Below, one piece after another: positions 25,757 to 32,178 of a stretch of 64,000 bases of DNA. How positions within the stretch are numbered: the stretch's first letter is position 1; each line of letters opens with the position of its first letter. The notes beneath the pieces were generated by a model. That model saw only the letters and a program-made list of their open reading frames with translations. It was not told the DNA's origin and searched no databases. Made by a program: the position numbers and the translations under genes. This DNA comes from Propionivibrio hellwigii (GTDB lineage: Bacteria; Pseudomonadota; Gammaproteobacteria; Burkholderiales; Rhodocyclaceae): the NCBI RefSeq assembly GCF_041770905.1, contig NZ_JBEUWX010000002.1, positions 1,302,001 through 1,366,000 of the forward strand. Direction: 5' to 3'.

Positions 25757-26494
25757 ATGAAAAAACATTCCTTCAATACGATCGCGCTGACGCTGGCCGG
25801 TTTTCTGCTGATCCCGCTGGGCGCGCAGGCGCACGGTTCCTGGCTGGCCAAAATTCACGGGGAACACACCGTGATGTACGGCCATCATGAATCCATGACC
25901 GATCCGTACGATCCGGCCAAAATCGTCGACGCGCGCGCATTCAAAAATGGCCAGAAAGCCGCCGTCAAGATCGTCCCGCATGAACAGCGCTACGCAACGT
26001 TGGAAACGGACAATCCCGGACTTCTGGGCTGCGTCATGGACAACGGTTTATGGGTTCAAACCAAGGACGGCAAATGGCACAACAAACCCAAGGATGCCTT
26101 CAATGCCTCGGAAGTGACACTTGCCCAGCATTCCTACAAATATGCGGTGAGCTACCTCAATGATCGGGAGCCAGTGAATGCGCTGGGCTACGATCTGGAA
26201 ATCGTCCCCGCCGTCAACCCCGCCAAGCTGAAAAAAGGTGACAAACTGTCCGTACAGGTTCTGTTCAAAGGCAAACCGTTGCCCGAAGCCAAGCTGAGCA
26301 GCAACTTTTTCGGTGACGGGGAAAAATTGACGACCAATGCCGAAGGCCGTGCAGAAGTCAGTATCGCGCGCGATGGCTTCAATACACTGTCCGTCGGACA
26401 CGCCACCGAACAAAGTGGAGACAAGGCCAAAGCCGACAAGGTCAGCATGTCGTCCAGCCTGTCCTTCCGTACGCATAAAGAACAGAAAAAGTAA
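25757..26494 (+). CDS. DUF4198 periplasmic protein (NikK/CbiK-like metal-uptake accessory)
   Basis: Exported protein of 245 residues. The signal peptide ends at AQA, so the mature protein starts with histidine (HGSWLAKIHGEH), and further histidines follow in MYGHHESM; this N-terminal His cluster is typical of DUF4198 proteins. The C-terminal part is a Gly/beta-sandwich region (VQVLFKGKPLPEAK). Family members accompany nickel and cobalt transporters (NikK) and TonB receptors, and probably bind metal in the periplasm. TTGGAGA precedes the ATG. It sits between receptor and ABC transporter. Confidence 0.82.
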   Translation: MKKHSFNTIALTLAGFLLIPLGAQAHGSWLAKIHGEHTVMYGHHESMTDPYDPAKIVDARAFKNGQKAAVKIVPHEQRYATLETDNPGLLGCVMDNGLWVQTKDGKWHNKPKDAFNASEVTLAQHSYKYAVSYLNDREPVNALGYDLEIVPAVNPAKLKKGDKLSVQVLFKGKPLPEAKLSSNFFGDGEKLTTNAEGRAEVSIARDGFNTLSVGHATEQSGDKAKADKVSMSSSLSFRTHKEQKK

Positions 26495-26595
26495 AAAATC
26501 CGCCGGGAGCTGCAGGCCGCCGCTCCCGGCGAATAACAACAATCTTATAATGCCTGCGGGTGTTTTTTGTTTTATCTTTCCGTGAGACCGAAATT

Positions 26596-26925
26596 ATGAA
26601 CAGACTTTTTCCGGCGGCCATTGTGCGTCCACTGGCTTTTCTTTCCGCCCTCTTGTCCGTGACGCTGGCGCACGCCCATTCTCCGCGCCTGGCCTGTTAT
26701 CCGGACGGCAACGAGTACATCGAATGTGAAGGCGGCTTCTCCGACGGCAGCAGCGCCAAAGGCGTAGAAATCAAGGTCATGTCCTACGAGGACAAAGTAC
26801 TCTGGCACGGTGCGCTGGACGCCAAATCCAGCGTGCGCTTCAAACGCCCCAAACAGGATTTCTACGTGCGTTTCGAGGGCGGCGAAGGGCATTCGCTGGA
26901 AGTCGACCACAATGACATCCGCTGA
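26596..26925 (+). CDS. Small periplasmic protein, NikL-like partner of the DUF4198 protein
   Basis: 109-residue protein with a signal peptide ending AHA, leaving an N-terminal His (HSPRLACYPDG). The mature part looks like a small beta-rich domain (KGVEIKVMSYEDKVLWHG). Small proteins of this shape follow DUF4198/NikK in nickel/cobalt loci, hence the tentative NikL-like label; family membership was not verified. Its last codons overlap the start of the next gene by 14 bp, pointing to a common transcript. Confidence 0.6.
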   Translation: MNRLFPAAIVRPLAFLSALLSVTLAHAHSPRLACYPDGNEYIECEGGFSDGSSAKGVEIKVMSYEDKVLWHGALDAKSSVRFKRPKQDFYVRFEGGEGHSLEVDHNDIR

Positions 26926-27661
26926 TTCGTCGGCCGACCTTTCCGCCCCCTCTTCCGACGCGTTGCCGGACGGCTGCATCCAGCGCGTACTGCCTGCCGG
27001 CGCCCTACGTGAGACGCGCTGGGTACTGTTGGCGATGGCACTGACCCTGCTGGTCAGTATGTTGGCAGTGGGCTGGCAGCGCCGTCTGCTGCCCCAGGAA
27101 CGCCTACAGGCCCACCAGATTGACCTATCCACCGGGCTAAGTACGGCGGAACAGGGCATCTATACCGACTTGCAGGCCGTCTACGATGAATGGCAAAGCA
27201 TGAATGCGCCACTGCCGCCGCCCACGCCGAAACATTGGGCGGACGAGGGCTGGCCGCCGTTCATCGACGACCTGACAGCGCAGCAGCGCGGCCGCCGCCA
27301 ATGGCGTCTACTCACCGTCGGCGATCGCTATGCCTATCTGGGCACGGGCGGACATACGGAATCATCGCCAGAGCAAGGCAAACAACACGCCACGCCGCGC
27401 GTCCTGCTCTGGCGGCTGCCGGAAACGCATGCCATACATGCCATGACGAAAGTAAAGGGCGCTGCAGAAAACGCGCATAGCGATGAATCGCCCCACACCG
27501 GATTCGATCTTTGGCTGCATGAGGCTGATACGACGCCTGACGGCGCATTGCCTGAATCCCTGGATGAAGCCAGCCTGATTCGCCACGGCTGGCGGCAGGC
27601 GGTCGCGCACCTGCGCGCAGAATATCCGCGCCCGCCGACGCGTGAAAGCGGCGGATTTTAG
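26912..27661 (+). CDS. DUF6162-like single-pass membrane protein of metal ABC locus
   Basis: Protein of 249 residues with one membrane segment near residues 40-58 (WVLLAMALTLLVSMLAVGW) and a periplasmic domain of about 190 residues containing a WPPFIDD motif and several His near THAIHAMTK. Proteins of this architecture (DUF6162) stand directly before ZnuA-like genes in Pseudomonas and related loci; the function is unknown. The start ATG overlaps the preceding gene, and the binding-protein gene follows 19 bp after its stop. Confidence 0.6.
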   Translation: MTSADSSADLSAPSSDALPDGCIQRVLPAGALRETRWVLLAMALTLLVSMLAVGWQRRLLPQERLQAHQIDLSTGLSTAEQGIYTDLQAVYDEWQSMNAPLPPPTPKHWADEGWPPFIDDLTAQQRGRRQWRLLTVGDRYAYLGTGGHTESSPEQGKQHATPRVLLWRLPETHAIHAMTKVKGAAENAHSDESPHTGFDLWLHEADTTPDGALPESLDEASLIRHGWRQAVAHLRAEYPRPPTRESGGF

Positions 27662-27680
27662 ACATGAATGACCTGAATGG

Positions 27681-28631
27681 ATGTTTTCGATGAAACCAAC
27701 CTTACCAGCACATTTTCCTGACACCTGCGTCCCGGGCCGCCGCCGCTTTCTCACCGGCCTGGCCGCACTCGCCGCCGGTGCGTGTTTGCCGGCGCGGGCG
27801 GCGGCCTTGACGGTCGGCGTGACCTTGCACCCCTATTACAGCTTCGTCGCCAATATTGTCGGCGATCACGCGCGGGTATTGCCCCTGATCGACGCCGGTT
27901 TCAACCCGCACGCCTACGAGCCGCGCGCCGAAGACATCAAGCGCATCAACCAGATGAGCGTCGTCGTGCTCAACGCCATTGGGCACGACGACTTCGCCAA
28001 GCGCATGATCGCCGCCAGCGACAAGCCGCAGTTGCCGACCATCAATGCCAACGCCGACGTGCCACTGCTGTCCACCATGGCCTTGGGCGCACCGCTGGGC
28101 CGGGCGGTCAACCCGCACACCTTCATTTCCATCAGCGCCTCCATGATCCAGGTCAACACCATCGCGCACGAACTGGGCAAACTGGCGCCGGCAGAGGCCG
28201 CCTTCTTCGTCGACAACGCCCGCACTTACAACCGCCGCCTGCGCAAACTGCGCGCCGATGCGCTGTCCAGGGTGACGCGGGCGCCCGACGCCAGCTTCCG
28301 CGTGGCTACGGTACATGGCGCCTACGATTACCTGCTGCGTGAATTTGGACTGGAAGTGAGCGCTGTCGTCGAGCCGGCGCACGGGATGGAGCCAAGCGCC
28401 GCGCAGTTTCGGGCTATGGTCGAGCGCGTGCGCACGCAGAATATCCACGTGCTATTTGCCGAGCAGGACAACCCGACCGGCTTCGTGCGGACGCTGGTCC
28501 GCGAAACCGGCATGAAGGTCTATCCGCTCACGCATATTTCACACGGGGCTTATACGGCAGACAAATTCGAGAAAGACATGGCTTACAACCTCGACACCGT
28601 GGTTCGCGCCATCCAGGAATCGCACGCATGA
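27681..28631 (+). CDS. Metal ABC transporter substrate-binding protein (ZnuA/TroA family)
   Basis: Periplasmic cluster A-I binding protein delivering Zn, Mn or a similar divalent cation to the permease. The N-terminus carries a twin-arginine-like signal (GRRRFLTGLAALAAGACLP). Candidate metal-binding histidines are in NPHAYEPR, NPHTFISI and ATVHGAYDYL, with an acidic residue in FAEQDNP near the C-terminus, the pattern of the family. The usual long His-rich loop of zinc-specific ZnuA is absent. An ATG nine bases in (27690) is an alternative start. The stop overlaps the ATPase gene (ATGA). Confidence 0.88.
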   Translation: MFSMKPTLPAHFPDTCVPGRRRFLTGLAALAAGACLPARAAALTVGVTLHPYYSFVANIVGDHARVLPLIDAGFNPHAYEPRAEDIKRINQMSVVVLNAIGHDDFAKRMIAASDKPQLPTINANADVPLLSTMALGAPLGRAVNPHTFISISASMIQVNTIAHELGKLAPAEAAFFVDNARTYNRRLRKLRADALSRVTRAPDASFRVATVHGAYDYLLREFGLEVSAVVEPAHGMEPSAAQFRAMVERVRTQNIHVLFAEQDNPTGFVRTLVRETGMKVYPLTHISHGAYTADKFEKDMAYNLDTVVRAIQESHA

Positions 28632-29431
28632 GCGCTGTGTCCGCCATCGGCCCGGCCGTATGCCTGCACGATGTCCGCCTGCAACTGGGCGCCACGCCCA
28701 TTCTGAACGGGATCGACTGGCAGGTGCATGCAGGCGAGGTGCACGCACTGGTCGGCGCCAACGGCTGCGGCAAGAGCAGTCTCATCAAGACGCTGCTTGG
28801 CCAGATGCCGCATCGCGGTGAAGTGACGCTGCACTGGCCGGGCGATACGCCCGGCACGCTGGCTTATGTGCCGCAAGCCATCGAGTGCGATCGCACCCTG
28901 CCGATGACAGTGCAGGATTTCATGGCCTGCATGTTGCAGTCGCAGCCGCTATTCCTAGGTATCCGCCGCGCTGTGCGTGAGCGGATCGCCGCGGCGCTGG
29001 AGCGCGTCGGCATGACGCATAAAATGACCAGCCGCATGGGCGACCTCTCCGGCGGCGAACGCCAGCGCGTGCTGCTGGCGCAAAGCCTGCTGCCGCAGGC
29101 ACAACTGGTGTTGCTGGATGAACCGATGGCGGCGCTTGATCAGGCGGGCATCGCCGTCTTTGAAACCCTGCTGACCGACTGGCGGCGTTCGGGCGCAACC
29201 GTCATCTGGGTGGAACACGATCTGGCGGCCGTTTGCCGCCTGTCCAGCCGGGTGACGGCCATGCGCCGCGGCCGCATGCTATGGACACGAACACCTGATG
29301 CGCTGCACGATGCCGACATGCTGCTGCAACTGTTCGCGCACACCAGCATGTCGGATGACTCCACGCCCTCTACGCCGAACGGTCAGGAAAAACAAGGCGC
29401 CCATGAAACGCAGGAGGAGAAGGCCGCATGA
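28628..29431 (+). CDS. Metal ABC transporter ATP-binding protein
   Basis: Nucleotide-binding subunit (ZnuC/TroB type) that drives import. Walker A GANGCGKSS (near residue 44), Q loop in YVPQAIE, signature LSGGERQR, Walker B LVLLDEPMAALD and the switch His in WVEHDL are all intact. The C-terminal 25 residues are a polar low-complexity tail. The gene overlaps its neighbours by 4 bp at both ends, a tight ABC operon. Confidence 0.93.
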   Translation: MSAVSAIGPAVCLHDVRLQLGATPILNGIDWQVHAGEVHALVGANGCGKSSLIKTLLGQMPHRGEVTLHWPGDTPGTLAYVPQAIECDRTLPMTVQDFMACMLQSQPLFLGIRRAVRERIAAALERVGMTHKMTSRMGDLSGGERQRVLLAQSLLPQAQLVLLDEPMAALDQAGIAVFETLLTDWRRSGATVIWVEHDLAAVCRLSSRVTAMRRGRMLWTRTPDALHDADMLLQLFAHTSMSDDSTPSTPNGQEKQGAHETQEEKAA

Positions 29432-30327
29432 GCGAATACTGGGATGCCGTGCATCACACCTTGCAGGCGGGCGCGGTGGCCGGCTGGCTGCCGCATATGC
29501 TGCAATACGGCTTCGTCATCAATGCGCTGCTGGCCGGCTGTCTGCTGGGGCCGCTGCTGGGTGGGCTAGGGACGCTGGTCGTGGTCAAGCGTTTCGCCTT
29601 TTTCTCGGAAGCGGTCGGGCATGCGGCGCTCACCGGCATCGCCATCGGCATCATGGTCGGCGAGCCGGCCAGTAGCCCTTACGCCAGCCTGTTTGGCTTT
29701 TGCATTCTTTTCGGCCTGCTGCTCAATTACCTGCGCGGGCGCACTGGCCTCTCGCCGGATACGCTGATCGGCGTTTTCCTGGCCGTGTCGCTGGCGCTCG
29801 GTTCCAGTTTGCTACTGCTGCTGGCCGCACGCATCAATATCCATATTCTGGAAAACGTGCTGTTCGGTTCCGTACTGACCGTCAGTGGACGCGATCTGGG
29901 CGTGCTGGCCTGTGTCACCATTTTTACGGTGATGGTGCTGCATCGCATTTATAACCGCGCCATGCTGGCCAGTTTCCACGCGCCGCTGGCACAGGCGCGC
30001 AAGCTGCCCGTGCAGTGGCTCGACTACGTTTTCGTCATGCTTGTCACTATCGTCACCGTCGCCGCAGTCAAAATCATCGGGGCGATGCTAGTCGGCGCGC
30101 TGCTGGTCATTCCCGCCGCCTCGGCGCGCCTGCTGGCGCGCTCGATGCGCAGTTTTTTCTGGCTTACCGTGATATTCGCTACGGCAAGTACGCTGACGGG
30201 CATTGCCGTGCCCGTCGCACTGGATCTTGCCGTGCCGTCAGGCGCAGCCGTCATTCTGTGCGCAGGCGCACTGTTCGGACTGGCCGTGCTGGGGCGCGCC
30301 CGCGTCGCGCAGCCGGCTATTACGTAG
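29428..30327 (+). CDS. Metal ABC transporter permease (ABC-3 family)
   Basis: Inner-membrane channel subunit of the ZnuB/TroC type. Eight or nine hydrophobic segments are readable across 299 residues, starting with YGFVINALLAGCLLGPLLGG. The family signature VVVKRFAFFSEAVGHAALTGIAIG near residue 50 and KIIGAMLVGALLVIPAA near 210 are conserved. It starts 4 bp inside the ATPase gene. After its stop comes a structured leader and the second binding-protein gene. Confidence 0.92.
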   Translation: MSEYWDAVHHTLQAGAVAGWLPHMLQYGFVINALLAGCLLGPLLGGLGTLVVVKRFAFFSEAVGHAALTGIAIGIMVGEPASSPYASLFGFCILFGLLLNYLRGRTGLSPDTLIGVFLAVSLALGSSLLLLLAARINIHILENVLFGSVLTVSGRDLGVLACVTIFTVMVLHRIYNRAMLASFHAPLAQARKLPVQWLDYVFVMLVTIVTVAAVKIIGAMLVGALLVIPAASARLLARSMRSFFWLTVIFATASTLTGIAVPVALDLAVPSGAAVILCAGALFGLAVLGRARVAQPAIT

Positions 30328-30370
30328 TTATTGCGTAGTTGATCAATTCCGCATTCTTTATGGAGATCAA

Positions 30371-30463
30371 CTCGCCTTGCCGCATTTTTTATCGTTCGCT
30401 GCCGGGGAGAGAAAAGCGGACTCTCCCGGTTGCCTAATTTCCTCGCAAGGCGAGATTTGGAGG
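30371..30463 (+). promoter_or_regulatory. Structured 5' leader of the second binding-protein gene
   Basis: An outer 10-bp perfect stem, CTCGCCTTGC (30371-30380) with GCAAGGCGAG (30445-30454), encloses an inner hairpin CCGGGGAGAG (30402-30411) with CTCTCCCGG (30421-30429). The ribosome site TTTGGAGG (30456-30463) starts right after the outer stem. Such nesting just before a start codon suggests RNA-level control. It matches no riboswitch class I recognise. Confidence 0.5.
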
Positions 30464-30469
30464 CTTACC

Positions 30470-31471
30470 ATGTTTTGCAAACGTCTTTTTTCTGTTCTGA
30501 ACACCACATTCTGTCTGGCGTTCTGGCTGCTCCTGTCAGCCGCAACGTATGCGTCTCCCGACAGTACCCAGACAGCAAAACCAGCCGATCGCGCCACGCG
30601 CGCGCAAGCCCCGGTAACGCGCGCCGAAGCGCTGCGTGTGCTGGCAGCGCACCCAGTGGTCTACGGACTGGCGCGTCAGCTACTGCACGGCGCCGACGGC
30701 CTGGTACTGACCCGGGTCGCACCGGCGCGTCTGCCCGCCAACCGCATTCCCGCCTATCTGCTCGGACGCGGCCAGGATGCGCTGATGGACGCGGCCGTCC
30801 AGTCTCAGGCGGTACTGACGCTGCGTTCCATCTGGCCGGATGACCAGCTCTACCCGCTGGCGCGGCGGGCAAACATCCGCATCGTGGAAATCGATGTCGC
30901 CAACCCTGTCGAAGGCGACCTGCCGGGCATCACTCTGCTGGGCGGCAAGGCAGGCGCAGCCAGCGATTCTGGCCTCCTCAACAATCCCCCCTGGCAGGAC
31001 AGCGCCAATCTGGCGCGAATGGCCGCGCTCATGGTCAACGCGCTTTCGCGCCTTGCGCCCGAAGCAGCGCCGCATCTACAGGCCAACCTGACCCAGATCA
31101 ATCAACGCCTGCAACAGGCCGTATCGCAAACCAGCCGCACCCTGGCAGAAGCGGAGCAACTCTCCGTTCTCTTGCTCTCGCCGCGCATGCACGTGCTGGC
31201 CAACGCCTTGCAGCTCGAACCCGTCTCCTGGCAGATCCCAGAAAACGATGCAGAATTGCCAGCCGCATTGGCTCAGGCACTGGCGCAAGGCAAACCGCGT
31301 GTAGCGCTTACACACACTGCACCTGACGAAGCAGCGGCAAAGCTGATTGAGGAAAGCGGCGCAAAACTGGTGATACTCTCCGAAAATGCCGACGATCCTG
31401 TCACGGCATTGATCGATGCCATGCAGGCCATCCGCGAGGCCATGCACACTTCCCGGCAGCCTAATTCATAA
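30470..31471 (+). CDS. Second substrate-binding protein, TroA-like, lacking canonical metal ligands
   Basis: 333-residue exported protein (signal peptide to about residue 28, cleaved after TYA). Its layout follows ZnuA/TroA: two lobes joined by a long helix, with ALSRLAPEAAPHLQANLTQINQRLQ matching the family backbone helix. Where family members have NPHxWLDP it reads NPPWQDSANL, and where they have a His-Asp before the second lobe it reads LSPRMHVLANAL, so the histidine ligands are mostly missing. It may bind another ligand or act as an accessory. Its 3' end is duplicated 329 bp downstream. Confidence 0.72.
   Translation: MFCKRLFSVLNTTFCLAFWLLLSAATYASPDSTQTAKPADRATRAQAPVTRAEALRVLAAHPVVYGLARQLLHGADGLVLTRVAPARLPANRIPAYLLGRGQDALMDAAVQSQAVLTLRSIWPDDQLYPLARRANIRIVEIDVANPVEGDLPGITLLGGKAGAASDSGLLNNPPWQDSANLARMAALMVNALSRLAPEAAPHLQANLTQINQRLQQAVSQTSRTLAEAEQLSVLLLSPRMHVLANALQLEPVSWQIPENDAELPAALAQALAQGKPRVALTHTAPDEAAAKLIEESGAKLVILSENADDPVTALIDAMQAIREAMHTSRQPNS
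31426..31471. repeat. 46-bp direct repeat, copy 1 (3' end of second binding-protein gene)
   Basis: Last 15 codons and stop of the gene. Copy 2 lies at 31755-31800 with five differences in 46 bases. The pair brackets the segment that holds locus B and the CRISPR-like trace. Confidence 0.9.
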
Positions 31472-31499
31472 CCTCTTACCCTGTAACCCGTATGGATTG

Positions 31500-31620
31500 G
31501 GCGTTTGCGGGCAGGTTGCCTTGCAGCCCTTTATTTACAGGGGTTTCAGAGAGGGGTGCCCGCAATCCCTTTATTGACGCGGGCTTTGGAGGGTAGTGTC
31601 CGCAATCCCTTTACTAGCGG
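31500..31620. repeat. Dispersed ~40-bp-period repeat, locus B
   Basis: Three units spaced exactly 40 bp apart begin at 31522, 31562 and 31602 with GCAGCCCTTTATTTAC, GCAATCCCTTTATTGAC and GCAATCCCTTTACTAGC. They match the unit seen in loci D to F (for instance CGCCCTATTGACGTGGGC). The third unit runs into the CRISPR-like trace. Confidence 0.8.
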
Positions 31621-31755
31621 GGATGAAGCGAGACGATCGCCCATTGTAAGTTTTACTCGAATCTGTTCCCCGCACCAGCGGGGTTGAACCGGCGTCCCAC
31701 TCGTGCTGACATAGCGGCACACGCTATTCTCCGCATCAGCACGGGTTTCAGGCCG
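31602..31755 (+). CRISPR. Remnant of a type I-E-like CRISPR array (3 repeats, 2 spacers)
   Basis: A central 29-base repeat (31663-31691, starting CTGTTCCCCGCACC and ending GGGTTGAACCG) is the classical I-E form; by my count it matches the E. coli repeat at 24 of 29 positions. One 61-base step upstream, 31602-31630 retains the 3' half (AGCGGGGATGAAGCG) fused to a locus B unit. One step downstream, 31724 onward is a degenerate last repeat (CTATTCTCCGCATCAGC). Both spacers (31631-31662 and 31692-31723) are exactly 32 bases. No cas gene is in the window. Confidence 0.6.
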
Positions 31756-31800
31756 ACCAGCCGCGAGGCCATGCACACCTCTCGGCAGCCTAAGTCATAA
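31755..31800. repeat. 46-bp direct repeat, copy 2
   Basis: Second copy of the 3' end of the binding-protein gene, still readable as AMHTSRQPKS followed by TAA. See copy 1 at 31426-31471. Confidence 0.9.
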
Positions 31801-31990
31801 TTCCCTGCGCCGTACCAACGACGCAGCTTGCACGACATTTCGATGTTTTGTTGGCGCTATTCCTCTTTGCCTTTTAGGTGTTCGCAGCGCGCCATCTGAA
31901 CATATCTGTCCAAAAGACGGAGAAGCGCGCGTCTTCAAGCAAGGCAAACCGGATTTTTCAATAGCTTAGAAAGAAACAAAGACAAAGAAA
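31801..31990. other. Intergenic, nothing recognised
   Basis: About 190 bp between the second 46-bp repeat and the tRNA terminator. No gene, repeat or site could be identified. Confidence 0.4.
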
Positions 31991-32022
31991 CAAAGGCTTA
32001 GGAAGCATTCCTAAGCCTTTGT
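31991..32022 (-). terminator. Terminator downstream of the CAU tRNA
   Basis: CAAAGGCTTAGGAA and TTCCTAAGCCTTTG form a long perfect stem with a tiny loop; on the minus strand it follows the tRNA 3' end and is followed by TTTCTTTG. A bidirectional role is possible. Confidence 0.85.
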
Positions 32023-32027
32023 CTGTT

Positions 32028-32104
32028 TGGTGGGCCCGCAGGGACTTGAACCCTGGACCAAAGGATTATGAGTCCTCTGCTCTGACCAACTGAGCTACAG
32101 GCCC
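32028..32104 (-). tRNA. tRNA with CAU anticodon, probably tRNA-Ile2 (alternatively elongator Met)
   Basis: 77-base cloverleaf with encoded CCA. Acceptor GGGCCTG pairs with CGGGCCC; the anticodon loop CTCATAA gives CAU. The variable loop TGGTC and T loop TTCAAGT match E. coli ileX rather than elongator tRNA-Met, so the C34 is probably lysidinylated to read AUA. It lies just downstream of rpoD on the same strand. Confidence 0.85.
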
Positions 32105-32178
32105 GAAATTGTTTGCATGGCTGCCGTATCGCGCTCCTTCCACTTCCGGATCACGCATACCGAAACCGGTGCATTCGA

